Position numbers and translations under genes: made by a program
Shown: positions 39,755 through 48,639 of the stretch, one piece after another
Layout of the letters: every line of letters begins with the position of its first letter
How positions within the stretch are numbered: position 1 is the stretch's first letter
Assembly (NCBI RefSeq): GCF_900110955.1
Contig: NZ_FOFR01000018.1
Coordinates: 1-64,000 of the forward strand
Length of the DNA stretch: 64,000 nt
Reading direction: 5' to 3'
Source: Lentzea xinjiangensis
GTDB taxonomy: Bacteria; Actinomycetota; Actinomycetes; Mycobacteriales; Pseudonocardiaceae
Notes under the pieces: generated by a model
Database searches by the model: none
The model's input: the letters and a program-made list of their open reading frames with translations, nothing else
Told to the model about the DNA's origin: nothing

Positions 39755-42148
39755 TCATTCGAAGAGCAGCAGCATGCTGCTGGTGGCCGCGGGGATCTCC
39801 AGGCCGTAGGCGCGGGCGATGTCGTCGCGGCTGCCGGCCGGGGCCCCGGTCGCGGGGTTGGTCAGGGCGGTGTCGATGCCGGGCCGCATCTCGCGCGCGG
39901 CGAGCGGCTGCGCGCCGAGGTCGTAGAGGATGGCGAGCATGGCGTGCTGCCAGTCCACGTCGACCGTGCGCGCCGGGTCCGGCACGCTGTTGGAGTACCA
40001 GCGGGAGACGCCCCACCAGCCGCGCCAGTTGCCGGTGTTGAACACCAGCGCGCCGGACGGACGCCGGTACAGGGTGAAGCCGAATGGCAGCGCGCCGGGG
40101 GAGCCGGTGTAGATCGTGCCCGCCGTGTTCACGCCGCGGCCGCCGAACGTCTTGCTGACCGGATTGAGCTGCACGAGCCCGTCCGGCTGGCCGGCGGAGC
40201 CGTCGGCGACGTCGCACTCGTAGCCCAGGGTGGCCTTGGCGGTCACGTAGGACTGCCCGGAGGTGAGCGCCTGGACGGATGAGCTGTTGCGCCAGATCGG
40301 CAGCGACTTGCTGGCGAAGGGCACTTCCATCGCGTCGACCACGGCGCCGTTGACGCGGAACAGCTGGCCCGTGAGCTCGTTCTCGCGGCGCACGTCGGTG
40401 TTGGTCTTGCCGTTCGCCGGCGTGTCGTCCCGCCACGTGCCGGTCCACTCCGGGCTCGGGTCGTAGCCAGTGCCGGCGAAGCCCGCGGACACGTCGCGGG
40501 TGGCGTTCTCCTTGTAGCAGATCTGCAGCCGTCGCCCGGTGTCGGCGACGTCGAACCGGGTGTGCCACAGGGCGGTGTTCGAGCTGGTGCAGAACAGGTT
40601 CACGCCTGCGTCGACGGCCGCGGTGTACGCGTCATAGACGCCAGCGGTCCAGTACTCGGAGTGCCCGAGCAGGCCGACGAGCGCTGCGTCGGTGAGCAGG
40701 GTCGGGTCGATGTCGAGGTCCACGTCGGACAGATACGACAGGTCGTAGCCCTGCGCTTCGAGGAACACGATGTTGGCCTGCTCTGAGTCCCACAGGTACG
40801 TGTTGGCGTTGCCCGCCATCGTGTGATACGGCCGGTCGAAGCTGACGGCGTAGGCGCGGTGCCCGAAGTTGTCGGTGGCTCCGTCTGCGCCGTGCCGGTA
40901 CAGCGAACGGCCGCTGATCGTGCCGGTGGAGAAGTCACCGAAGTCGCCGACCGCGCCCCACGCGTTGTAGGCCTGGTAGGTGAGGTCCGGGATGGTCAGC
41001 ACGAACCGGCCCGCGGTGGCGCCGCGCACGACGAAGTGGTGCGACGCGAACTTCGACGTGTCGTCGGTGCGGCGGAACAGCACGAAGTACACGCCAGGGC
41101 AGGCGTCGGCGGGGATGGTCCAGGTGGCGTTGGTGGTCCACGCGCACTCCGTGTGTCCGAGCGTGCCGTCCACGGTGGGCGTCGGCTGAGCCTCGATGGT
41201 GCCGGTGATGTTGGGTGCGACGCGTCGGGCGCCGAAGTTTTCCCACCCGTAGTAGCCGAGCCGGAACACCTCGGCGCGCCAGGCGTGGCCGGTGCTGTCG
41301 ACGCGGAACTCGACGGTGTCGCCTGGCTCGTACGACACCTTGTCGGTGTAGCCCGCGATCGTCGCCGACACGCCGCCCTCACCGACGAACCAGAACGCGC
41401 TGTCTGTGCCGGGCAGGCTGTTTTCCCGGGCCACCTGGGGGATCTCGGGGTTCGTCGGGACGCCGGAGGTGTCGGTGTAGAGCACCTGCACCGCGTACGC
41501 CGTCGTGTCCCCGCTGGGGTTGACGAACTGGGACGTCGCCCGGTAGTCACCCGCCGCCTCGGTCACGGGGAACGCGCCCGTCGGGGTGACGTCGGCCAGC
41601 CCGGAGGCCCACACGAATTGGGCGCCCGACGCGGGCTGGTTGAAGTTGTTGCCGTACAGCTTGCCGACCGGGCCGAACCCGCGCATCTGGTTGAGCTTGT
41701 TGCCCGGCCGCGACGGCAGCGGCGCGTTCACCGCCCACAGCCCGACCAGCACGCCGTTCGCCGCGGCGGTAACCGGGCTCGACGGCGCGATCTCGTACGA
41801 GCCGGTCGGCGGGCCTGCCGGGATCGCGCCAGCGCCGTTGCCCGACCAATTCGCGAACGTGAGACCCGGCCCGAGCTCGTACACCAGGCCGCTGACGTTC
41901 TCCGCGCCGTTCAGCGTGATCGGCACCGAAATCTCGCCGCCGGCCGCGACGATGTCGGACACAGACACGTCCATGCCGCCGCCGCCGTAGGTGGTGCGCT
42001 TCGTGCCGCCCGAGAGCGACACGATCGCGCCACCCGCGGCGACCACGACGAGCGTGCTGCCCGCCGTCGCCGCCGGGATCGTGATGTTCTTCGACGTGCC
42101 CGCGGCGGCGACGTGCGACCACTCGGTGACGTTCCGGACGAGGGCCAC
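39755..42148 (-). CDS. Tail protein with N,N-dimethylformamidase beta-like domain
   Basis: 797 residues. The first 230 are beta-rich and repetitive, resembling a phage attachment or fibre region. From about 235 to 760 the sequence follows the C-terminal domain of the N,N-dimethylformamidase beta subunit family: EFRVDSTGHAWRAEVFRLGYYG, VFLEAQGYDLSYLSDVDLD, then LGHSEYW near 490 followed by AAVDAGVNLFCTSSNTALWHTRF. In that family the region has a glutamine-amidotransferase-like fold. Catalytic competence is not provable by eye; a receptor-processing or host-glycan function is a guess. GTG 42148 lies one base past the stop of the 262-residue protein's frame. Confidence 0.7.
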   Translation of the reverse strand: MALVRNVTEWSHVAAAGTSKNITIPAATAGSTLVVVAAGGAIVSLSGGTKRTTYGGGGMDVSVSDIVAAGGEISVPITLNGAENVSGLVYELGPGLTFANWSGNGAGAIPAGPPTGSYEIAPSSPVTAAANGVLVGLWAVNAPLPSRPGNKLNQMRGFGPVGKLYGNNFNQPASGAQFVWASGLADVTPTGAFPVTEAAGDYRATSQFVNPSGDTTAYAVQVLYTDTSGVPTNPEIPQVARENSLPGTDSAFWFVGEGGVSATIAGYTDKVSYEPGDTVEFRVDSTGHAWRAEVFRLGYYGWENFGARRVAPNITGTIEAQPTPTVDGTLGHTECAWTTNATWTIPADACPGVYFVLFRRTDDTSKFASHHFVVRGATAGRFVLTIPDLTYQAYNAWGAVGDFGDFSTGTISGRSLYRHGADGATDNFGHRAYAVSFDRPYHTMAGNANTYLWDSEQANIVFLEAQGYDLSYLSDVDLDIDPTLLTDAALVGLLGHSEYWTAGVYDAYTAAVDAGVNLFCTSSNTALWHTRFDVADTGRRLQICYKENATRDVSAGFAGTGYDPSPEWTGTWRDDTPANGKTNTDVRRENELTGQLFRVNGAVVDAMEVPFASKSLPIWRNSSSVQALTSGQSYVTAKATLGYECDVADGSAGQPDGLVQLNPVSKTFGGRGVNTAGTIYTGSPGALPFGFTLYRRPSGALVFNTGNWRGWWGVSRWYSNSVPDPARTVDVDWQHAMLAILYDLGAQPLAAREMRPGIDTALTNPATGAPAGSRDDIARAYGLEIPAATSSMLLLFE

Positions 42149-42149
42149 G

Positions 42150-42938
42150 TCAGAACCCCTTCGCCAGGGCGACGACGTACCACTTGTCGGCGGCCTGGTT
42201 GTAGACGGCGCCGAGGATGTCCTTCTTGCCTGCGGTGCTCGTGAGCACGAGCGACGGCATGTCGGTGCCGAGCACGAACTTGGAGCCGGGCGTGAGCGTG
42301 CGGCCGCCGGTGCCGTCCTGGACGATCTCCCACCGCAGCATCTGCCCGTCGACGGGGTTCGACGGGTTCGCCAACGTCCGGTTGCCGCCGAGCGTGACCC
42401 GGAACAGGTCCGCCAGCGACGCGTCGGTGTTGATCGTGGCGGCGTCGGCGAGCGTCACCGGCGCCTTCTGTCGCTTGGCGTTCAGCACGACGGCGCCGGT
42501 CGACGACGGCGAGACACCGTCGACGCTCGTCACGATCGGCGTGCCGGAGCCCTCAACCGGGGTGACGGGCGCGAGGTCGGCGAGGTCGACCGGCGTGGTG
42601 CCGGTGGGCAACGCGACCGAGTACGCCTGCACCTCCTGGCCGGACAGGGCGATGGTGACGTCGTAGACGAACCCGTTCGGCGCGAGGTCCGGGTCGTTCG
42701 TGGCGGGCAGCAACACGCCCTTCCCGCCAGTGCCGACCGCGCCGAGGGGGCCGACGAGCTCGCCGTCCTCCAGCGTGCACGGGATGTTGCCAGGCACGAG
42801 GATCACGTCGGCGGAGGTGTTCTTCAGCCACGGATCCCCGGACGGCCTGAACGTCACGGTGCCGGTCGCGGCCGCACCCGTGTAGCTCAAGAACGTTCCG
42901 GTGACCTCGATCAGGTCGACGTTGCCCGGCAACGGCAT
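42150..42938 (-). CDS. Receptor-binding/tail fibre-like protein
   Basis: 262 residues. The N-terminus (LPGNVDLIEVTGTFLSYTGAA) and central SVDGVSPSSTGAVVLNAKRQ are seen in prophage fibre proteins, and the C-terminal segment (FRVTLGGNRTLANPSNPVDGQM) matches the trimeric fibre-tip fold common in phage and pyocin fibres. It likely forms a trimer that binds the cell wall. Start ATG 42938. Confidence 0.7.
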   Translation of the reverse strand: MPLPGNVDLIEVTGTFLSYTGAAATGTVTFRPSGDPWLKNTSADVILVPGNIPCTLEDGELVGPLGAVGTGGKGVLLPATNDPDLAPNGFVYDVTIALSGQEVQAYSVALPTGTTPVDLADLAPVTPVEGSGTPIVTSVDGVSPSSTGAVVLNAKRQKAPVTLADAATINTDASLADLFRVTLGGNRTLANPSNPVDGQMLRWEIVQDGTGGRTLTPGSKFVLGTDMPSLVLTSTAGKKDILGAVYNQAADKWYVVALAKGF

Positions 42939-42941
42939 GGC

Positions 42942-43160
42942 TCAGCCCCCGAGCTTCTTGTCCCGCAGCTCGTTCAGCTTGCGGTGGATCCAGGACGCGG
43001 CGGTCGCCAGCGCCGTCTTCGCGGCGGTGACCGCGATCAGCCGCCAGTCCAACTGGGTGCCGATGATGAGCGGCGACACAGCGACCATGACGGCCACGCC
43101 AACGTCGACCGCGAGGTTCTGCACGAGCGTCCGCAACGCGCGAATGGTTGCCTCGTTCAT
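42942..43160 (-). CDS. Holin-like small membrane protein
   Basis: 72 residues with one or two hydrophobic helices (LAVDVGVAVMVAVSPLIIGT and LIAVTAAKTALATAASWI) and a positively charged C-terminus (IHRKLNELRDKKLGG). Adjacent to the amidase. The features suit a holin or an accessory membrane protein. Confidence 0.65.
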   Translation of the reverse strand: MNEATIRALRTLVQNLAVDVGVAVMVAVSPLIIGTQLDWRLIAVTAAKTALATAASWIHRKLNELRDKKLGG

Positions 43161-43173
43161 GGGGTTCCTGCCT

Positions 43174-44040
43174 TCAGCTCGGCGTGCCGGTCTTCGGGTC
43201 GCCGTCGCGGTCGCGGCGGTCGCCCTCGTCGTTGACGGCCTTGGCGATCTCGGTCACGTCGACCTTGGCCACGGTCGGGATGCCCGACGCCTTGAGCTCC
43301 GCCACCTGCGCCTGCAGCTTGGACAGGTCGCTCTTGACCTTGGACAGCTCGCTGCGAGTGACCTCGTGCTGAAGCTCCGAGTGCCGCAGGACTTCGCGTG
43401 CGTTGGCCGTGTGCGTGGTGCCGTCCGCGTGCACCATCACCAGCGGGTAGTTCCAGACCTCTTCTGCTGACACGTCGTCCTCCAGGTACGAGAAGATCTT
43501 GTTGATCTGAATAGCGCCGGGGTCCCAATGCGTGTCCGGCGCGCAGAGGTGCTGGTGGCCCAGCCAGCCGGAGAAGTCCCGCAGCTGGGTCGGGCTGATG
43601 CGGATCGGCGACTGCGCGCTGGAGATGTACGGCGTGATGCCGTCGCGGCCGTCCTTGAAGTCGAGCGCCCGTCGCGGCACGCCGAAATGGTCCTCGATCG
43701 GCTTGATGACGTCCTCGGCGATGTTGCGCCAGGCCTCGTCCGGCCAGAAGCGGGACTCCGCGGCGAACCCGACGAGCTCGATCTGCACCATGTAGTCGTC
43801 GTCGTTGCCGTCCATCGCCGAGTACGAGGCGAGGTTCAGCGGGACGTGCTGGAGCTTCTGGCGGGTGCGCCAGTCGTAGATGCCGTGCGGCGGGTACGGC
43901 GCGTAGGCCGCGAGCGCGCCCGCGATCGACGTGCCCTCGGTCGTGTGCAAGCAGCCCTTGGGGTTGTGGCCGTACTGGTACGTCTTACCCCTGAGGCCGA
44001 ACGGGTGCCGGTTCCAGCCCGGCAGCCAGATATCGGGCAT
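43174..44040 (-). CDS. N-acetylmuramoyl-L-alanine amidase endolysin
   Basis: 288-residue lysin that cleaves the peptidoglycan amide bond. The amidase_2/PGRP domain fills 1-180: GCLHTTEG with zinc ligand H32, and WDPG/HWDPGAI toward the second ligand near 170. A helical C-terminal region (about 205-270) is likely a cell-wall-binding or oligomerisation segment. ATG 44040. Confidence 0.88.
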   Translation of the reverse strand: MPDIWLPGWNRHPFGLRGKTYQYGHNPKGCLHTTEGTSIAGALAAYAPYPPHGIYDWRTRQKLQHVPLNLASYSAMDGNDDDYMVQIELVGFAAESRFWPDEAWRNIAEDVIKPIEDHFGVPRRALDFKDGRDGITPYISSAQSPIRISPTQLRDFSGWLGHQHLCAPDTHWDPGAIQINKIFSYLEDDVSAEEVWNYPLVMVHADGTTHTANAREVLRHSELQHEVTRSELSKVKSDLSKLQAQVAELKASGIPTVAKVDVTEIAKAVNDEGDRRDRDGDPKTGTPS

Positions 44041-44068
44041 ACCCGCACCCTGACCGCCGGGTGTTACC

Positions 44069-44923
44069 TCAGGCGGTCTCGTACGTCACCTGGAAACAGA
44101 AGCTCGACCCGCCGCCGAACTGCAGCGGAATCGACCCCGGCGTCACCAGCTGGTTGCTGCCGTCCAGCGCATACAGCGCCAGCTGGGTACCGAGACCGGC
44201 CTGGCACGCCATGTTCCGCCACAGCCCCACCGTCGGCCGATACTGCGCGGCGCCAGGGAAAGCGGCCGCGTTGCCCGGATCGCGGGCAGGAACCGGCAGC
44301 GACGCGGTGATCTGGTTGCCGCCCAACAAGGTGTCGCTCGCACCCAAGATCGCGCCCACCACGTGAATCAGGCCGGACGCCAGCCGCTTGTACCGGCCCG
44401 TCGACACCGCGCCGCCGATCTGTGCGAACCCGGACCACACCGGTGTGTACGACACCCACGAGCCGACGTCCGTCCAGATCGGCTCCAGCCACAGGTCGCT
44501 GTAGTTCTGCGCAGACCCGGAGCCGGGGCATCGCGCCATCGCGATACCGATCTCGTACGTGGTGTCGTCCTGCTGCAGCACGGGCGGTTGCGCGTTGCTC
44601 GACGGGGTGCCCTGCTTGATGTGCGCGGTCACGCTGTCGCCCGAGTAGGAGAGGCGCAGCACAAGCCGGTCGACGCGCGGCAGGGTGTTCGCGTTCGCGA
44701 CACCGGTCTTCGTCGTCGCCGACGACTCCACCCGGTAGTACATGCCGCGCACCAGCGCCTCGAACCCCGCCGGCAGCACGAAGTTCAGGCCCGCGCCCAG
44801 CGACACGTAGGGCGTGCCGGGCGGGATGCCGTCCGCGGCGAACAGGCGCGCCATGCGCGACCACGCCAGTTCGGTAACCGACGTACCGGCGCCACTCTGG
44901 AACGGGTAACTGACCTCTGCCAC
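44069..44923 (-). CDS. Minor tail / fibre protein
   Basis: 284 residues, beta-rich with sugar-binding-like loops: VSYPFQSGAGTSVTELAWSRMARLF start, DSLTAHIKQGTPSSNAQ-like repeats, and a final QVTYETA. Similar proteins lie beside amidases in actinophages and are probably structural. GTG 44923. Confidence 0.6.
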   Translation of the reverse strand: MAEVSYPFQSGAGTSVTELAWSRMARLFAADGIPPGTPYVSLGAGLNFVLPAGFEALVRGMYYRVESSATTKTGVANANTLPRVDRLVLRLSYSGDSVTAHIKQGTPSSNAQPPVLQQDDTTYEIGIAMARCPGSGSAQNYSDLWLEPIWTDVGSWVSYTPVWSGFAQIGGAVSTGRYKRLASGLIHVVGAILGASDTLLGGNQITASLPVPARDPGNAAAFPGAAQYRPTVGLWRNMACQAGLGTQLALYALDGSNQLVTPGSIPLQFGGGSSFCFQVTYETA

Positions 44924-44954
44924 ACATCAACGCTGCGGGCGAGGTGTCACCCAG

Positions 44955-45218
44955 CTACTTGCCGAGCACCGTGACGAGCGACGTCACCACGCCAGACGCG
45001 ACCACCGTGCACAGGCCCACGAAGATCGAACCGCGGACCGTGATCCCGTGGCGGTCGTCGGCGTTGTTGCGGGTCTTCAGGTCCTCGACGTCGTCCTCGA
45101 CGTGCGCCAGACGAATGCCGTGCTCCGCGAGGGTGCGGCCTTGCGCCGACACCTCGTCGAACAGCCGGTCCAACTTGCCCTCGACGCGACCGAACGCGTG
45201 CGCGGTGCCGTCATCCAC
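44955..45218 (-). CDS. XhlA-like lysis/coiled-coil membrane protein
   Basis: 87 residues: a coiled-coil (GKLDRLFDEVSAQGRTLAEHGIRLAHVEDDVEDLK) and a C-terminal hydrophobic helix (ITVRGSIFVGLCTVVASGVVTSLVTV), the layout of haemolysin XhlA-type phage lysis proteins. GTG 45218. The stop of the upstream gene overlaps. Confidence 0.6.
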   Translation of the reverse strand: MDDGTAHAFGRVEGKLDRLFDEVSAQGRTLAEHGIRLAHVEDDVEDLKTRNNADDRHGITVRGSIFVGLCTVVASGVVTSLVTVLGK

Positions 45219-45444
45219 GACCGCCCCTTTTCCTCGGTTCCGGGGCTGGCAGTTCAACGACCGGAGGCTGGTCCGCGGCCGCGAGTTCGGCCGGCGGTTC
45301 GTTCACGGGAGGCTCGTCGGAGCCGGGCGCGGGCACCTCGTGACGCCAGCCCGAGGCGCGCAACGCAGCCTCCATTGCTGAGTCCCGATCCGCCCACATC
45401 TTGTGGGTGTCCGGCGCGTCCGGCGCGTGCCCAAGCCACGGCAT
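45211..45444 (-). CDS. Small hypothetical phage protein
   Basis: 77 residues starting MPWLGHAPDAPDTHKMW, with a proline/alanine/acidic C-terminus. The ATG at 45444 has GGAGG nine bases upstream; a TTG farther up would add ten residues. Function unknown. Confidence 0.6.
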   Translation of the reverse strand: MPWLGHAPDAPDTHKMWADRDSAMEAALRASGWRHEVPAPGSDEPPVNEPPAELAAADQPPVVELPAPEPRKRGGRG

Positions 45445-45548
45445 GCCGACGATCCTCCCAGACAGGTATGACAAGGGGTGGATGCCTGGACCCGAGGGCC
45501 CACCTTCCCCGCAGACGGCGCGACCGCCACGGGCCCAGGCACCACGTT

Positions 45549-45830
45549 CTACTTCGCGGCCAGCTCAGCGAGCTTCGCGCGGATCTCGGCGGGGTCGTGC
45601 TCGGCGCCGGCGTTCGCCAGCAGCTTCGCGTCGACCGCGGCCTTCTTCTCTGCGTCGGTCAGCGGCTGGGCCTTCGGCGTCTCGGCCTTGGCCGGCTTCG
45701 ACTCCTTGACCTCGCGCCAGCCGTCGGTGCCGTCCTCGGCGAGACGCCGGTACTTGGCGATCTCGGCCTTGTCGTGCGTGCGGACGAGAGCGGCGCGGTG
45801 GGCGCCGCTGAAGCGCTCGAAGGTAGGCAT
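45549..45830 (-). CDS. Small lysine-rich protein after the capsid gene
   Basis: 93 residues: a first half (PTFERFSGAHRAALVRTHDKAEIAKYRRLAEDG) and an Ala/Lys/Glu helix at the end. The ATG overlaps the capsid stop (ATGA region). Its location right after the capsid gene suggests a head accessory or decoration role. Confidence 0.65.
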   Translation of the reverse strand: MPTFERFSGAHRAALVRTHDKAEIAKYRRLAEDGTDGWREVKESKPAKAETPKAQPLTDAEKKAAVDAKLLANAGAEHDPAEIRAKLAELAAK

Positions 45831-47032
45831 CAGACCTTCAGCCCCTCCAGGACACCGTGGGCGCGCTCGTTGCCCCACTTGAGGCCGATCTCGCCGTAGA
45901 TCTGCGAGCGCTCCGAGGCGCCGGTCTTGGCGAGCTCCTCCTCGAAGAACACGCCCTTGCCGGGGATGTTCAGCAGGACGGGCATGAGCTGCTCCAGCGA
46001 CACCGGGACGATCATGTCCTGGGGCAGGTGCCGGTCGAGCATGACGTTGAGCGTGCCGAAGTCGGTCACGATCGTGGTGAGGTCGAGGCCGCCGACGTTG
46101 CGGGTGGTCTCCTGGAACTTGCCGTAGGCGTTGCCGAACGCCTTCGTCAGGGCGCGCTTCTGGATGCTGTTGCACGCCAGGGTCGCGGTGCTCTGCTCCG
46201 ACAGGCCGCCGTTGTCGTAGCACATCTGCATGATGTCGCTGACGTGGTCGGTGGACAGGTCGGTGGTCCACGGCTCGACGTACGAGAGGCCGGTCGCGGT
46301 GCCGAGCGTGAGCGCGGTGCCGCCGAGCGACGTGGCCACCTTGAAGGTGTTGGCCGCGACGTCGCGGACGTAGTAGACGCGGCCGGCGACGATGTTCGTG
46401 GCGACACCCGTGTTGCGGAATACGATCTTGTCGTCGTTGGACAGGCCGTGCGCGGTCGAGGTGACGGTGTCCGTCGCCGAGGACGCACCGGTGACGGTCG
46501 CGGCCTTGGCGATGCGGTTCGTGGTGATCGCCGCGAGCAGGCCCTTGGTCTGGCGGGCGGAGGCGTTGGTCGTCGGCTTCTGGTACTGGCCGTTCCAGAA
46601 CGACCAGTTCACGTCGAGCGCGATGGACTTGATGGCCTGCACGACCTGCCAGTCCATCTCGTTCGTGACCGGGTTCGGGCCGCCGCCGGGGTGGTTGTAC
46701 GGCGCCGACTGCGGCGAGGCCAGGTTCCCGACCGCGGCCTGCTTGGTGTACGACACCGAGACGGCCTCGTGGTGGATCTGCACGACGTTCGTGACGTTCC
46801 CGCGCGTCCGCTCCTCGGCGGTCGGCGCGTCGGCGCCCTCGACCTTGGTGCGCTGACCGGGGTCGCGCAGGTCGTAGGTCTGCCACTCGAACTCCGTCGA
46901 GGTGGTCTGGCCGCCGCCGGTCAGGCCGCCGATCGCGGACAGCAACGGCGTGTCCTCCGGCGTCAGGGCGAACAGCTGGCCCGTGTAGTTCGGCAGGTTG
47001 AACGTGGTGCCGAGACCGGTGATTCCGGCCAT
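45830..47032 (-). CDS. Major capsid protein, SU10/DUF5309-like, with inserted beta domain
   Basis: 400-residue HK97-fold coat protein with no separate prohead protease. The N-terminal GTTFNLPNYTGQLFALTPEDTPLLSAIGG and later FGTLNVMLDRHLPQDMIVPV and IYGEIGLKWGNERAHGVLEGL are family landmarks. Residues about 176-250 (HGLSNDDKIVFRNTG ... GRVYYVRDVAANTFKVAT) form a separate beta-sandwich-like insertion of the sort otherwise seen in tail fibres, likely exposed on the capsid surface. Upstream is the scaffold gene, with about 130 bp holding a 10-bp inverted repeat (47095-47104, 47135-47144). Confidence 0.88.
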   Translation of the reverse strand: MAGITGLGTTFNLPNYTGQLFALTPEDTPLLSAIGGLTGGGQTTSTEFEWQTYDLRDPGQRTKVEGADAPTAEERTRGNVTNVVQIHHEAVSVSYTKQAAVGNLASPQSAPYNHPGGGPNPVTNEMDWQVVQAIKSIALDVNWSFWNGQYQKPTTNASARQTKGLLAAITTNRIAKAATVTGASSATDTVTSTAHGLSNDDKIVFRNTGVATNIVAGRVYYVRDVAANTFKVATSLGGTALTLGTATGLSYVEPWTTDLSTDHVSDIMQMCYDNGGLSEQSTATLACNSIQKRALTKAFGNAYGKFQETTRNVGGLDLTTIVTDFGTLNVMLDRHLPQDMIVPVSLEQLMPVLLNIPGKGVFFEEELAKTGASERSQIYGEIGLKWGNERAHGVLEGLKV

Positions 47033-47094
47033 GATGGTTCTCCTCGTGCATCCGTGCTAGCTGGCTGCTCGCGGAGTTCGAGCGATATACCTCC

Positions 47095-47144
47095 GTGGTG
47101 CCCGGTGCAGTGGGCCGGGCGGGTTACCTGCGTTCGGGCACCAC
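47095..47144 (-). promoter_or_regulatory. Long-loop inverted repeat before the capsid gene
   Basis: GTGGTGCCCG (47095-47104) and its complement (47135-47144) are separated by 30 nt in the 127-bp gap between scaffold and capsid genes. It may attenuate or stabilise the transcript so that capsid expression is higher. Confidence 0.4.
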
Positions 47145-47159
47145 CGTGCAGGCCGTGTG

Positions 47160-47906
47160 TTACCTGCCTGCCTGCTCGCGCGCTTTCTGTCGCTGCAGGG
47201 AGATCGCGAGGGCGTGGTTGCCGGCCTTCGTGGCGGCGGCGATGCGCTCGTCAAGGCTCGGCGTGGCGCCGCCCTGGCCGTCACCACCGGACGAGCCGGG
47301 CAGCACGGCGCCCTTCCACTCGGGGAACTCGGCGGCCTTCGCGTCGACCGCGGACTTGATGGCGGTGCGCACGGCGTCGCCACTGGTGGGGTCGACGTCC
47401 TTCAACGCTCCGGCGAGGTCGACGAGCTTCGCGAACGTGCCGACGCGTTCGGGCCTGATGCCGGCCTGTGCGGCGAGGGCTTCGGCCATCGCCGACTGCG
47501 CCTGCTGCTGGTAGGCGTTGGCCTGCTGCTGGGCCTGCTCCAAGAGCTTCGCAGGGTCGGGGGCGCCTTCGGGGTTCTGCCAGCCCATCGCCTCGGCGAG
47601 CTTCTTCATCTGCTCGGACTGCTGGCTCTGCAGTGCCTTCTGCTGCTTCTCCAGCCGCTCGCCGATGATCCGGTCGAGGTCGGCCTGCGTGAACGTCTTC
47701 TCGCCGCCGGGCTGACCGGCCGGGGGCTGCGCGGGCGGCGTGCCCTGCGGCGCGGGCGTGCTGGCCGGGGGAGTGGGCGCGGGCGGGGTCGCGGCGGCCG
47801 GGGGCTGGCCGCCCTCGGGCGCGACGGGTGCGGGCGGGGTGGCGGCGGGGGCGCCCTGTGGCGCTGCGGGGTTCGACACCCCGCCACCGTCCGATCCGCG
47901 TGTCAC
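47160..47906 (-). CDS. Capsid scaffolding protein
   Basis: 248 residues. A proline/alanine-rich N-terminus (about 10-70), a strongly charged coiled-coil (FTQADLDRIIGERLEKQQKALQSQQSEQMKKLAEAMG) and a helical C-terminal end (SLDERIAAATKAGNHALAISLQRQKAREQA) that should bind the coat protein. Position directly before the capsid gene is diagnostic. GTG 47906. Confidence 0.83.
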   Translation of the reverse strand: MTRGSDGGGVSNPAAPQGAPAATPPAPVAPEGGQPPAAATPPAPTPPASTPAPQGTPPAQPPAGQPGGEKTFTQADLDRIIGERLEKQQKALQSQQSEQMKKLAEAMGWQNPEGAPDPAKLLEQAQQQANAYQQQAQSAMAEALAAQAGIRPERVGTFAKLVDLAGALKDVDPTSGDAVRTAIKSAVDAKAAEFPEWKGAVLPGSSGGDGQGGATPSLDERIAAATKAGNHALAISLQRQKAREQAGR

Positions 47907-47909
47907 CGG

Positions 47910-48251
47910 TCAGTCGATGATGCAGCAGGTGGCGTTGGTGGCGGACGAGAAGTTCACTCGGACGTTGCCGTCCGCGTGCTTGTACTCGGGGCCAAACGGC
48001 CCAATGAACTCGCCGACCGGCGTGGTCGCGGCCACGGCAACGACGCGGTCGGTGACGTCGAGGCCGTCCACCTGGGTGGCGACGTCGATGGTGACGTTCG
48101 TGGCCGTGCCGCCGGTCTTCACGAGGAGACGCGCGGTCGGGGTCCACGGGAAGTACATGCCGTCCGGACTGGCCGTGGCGTCCACGTTGGTCATGGCGGG
48201 CTCGGCGCCCGCTCTGGTGGTGGTGAGCTTGCCGATGAGGGTGCGTGCCAT
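47910..48251 (-). CDS. Small beta-rich head protein
   Basis: 113 residues: MARTLIGKLTTTRAGAEPAMTNVDAT, then alternating hydrophobic strands (NVTIDVATQVDGLDV) and FSSATNATCCIID at the end. No certain family; a capsid fibre or decoration protein would suit the sequence. ATG 48251; GTG 48278 is the alternative. Confidence 0.6.
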   Translation of the reverse strand: MARTLIGKLTTTRAGAEPAMTNVDATASPDGMYFPWTPTARLLVKTGGTATNVTIDVATQVDGLDVTDRVVAVAATTPVGEFIGPFGPEYKHADGNVRVNFSSATNATCCIID

Positions 48252-48285
48252 GACCGGAGGGTCACGGCACGCTGTCACCTCTCGG

Positions 48286-48603
48286 TCAGATGCGCTCGTA
48301 CGTGGCCGCGAAGATGTCCGCCTTGCACGAGTAGAACTCGCCCTTGACGCCGCAGATGACGAAGCTGGTCAACTCGGCGAAGTGGTCGCCCTCCAGGGTG
48401 CGGATGACGAGGCCCGGTGTCTTGAACGGCGCGAAGACGTAGCCGCCGCCGTCAGGAACGTAGTACGCGCCTTGACTGTAGTCCCACTCCAGGTCGGCGA
48501 CGTTCAGCCCGCCGCACCACTCAGCCACCTCTGCGACGTTCTCGGCCGTGAGCTGCCGCGCCTGGATCTCGACGGGCTTCTTGCGAAAGGTCTGCGGGGT
48601 CAT
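48286..48603 (-). CDS. Phage protein with KPVEI...GVKGEFY motif
   Basis: 105 residues. The combination FRKKPVEIQARQL, then GLVIRTLEGDHFAELTSFVICGVKGEFYSCKADIFAATYE, is a recurrent phage protein (PGDYIITGVKGEFYPCKPDIF-like) of unknown function. ATG 48603; a GTG at 48630 is an alternative start. Confidence 0.75.
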   Translation of the reverse strand: MTPQTFRKKPVEIQARQLTAENVAEVAEWCGGLNVADLEWDYSQGAYYVPDGGGYVFAPFKTPGLVIRTLEGDHFAELTSFVICGVKGEFYSCKADIFAATYERI

Positions 48604-48639
48604 GGGGCGACCGTGTCGGGGTGCTGTCACCGAGCCGGA

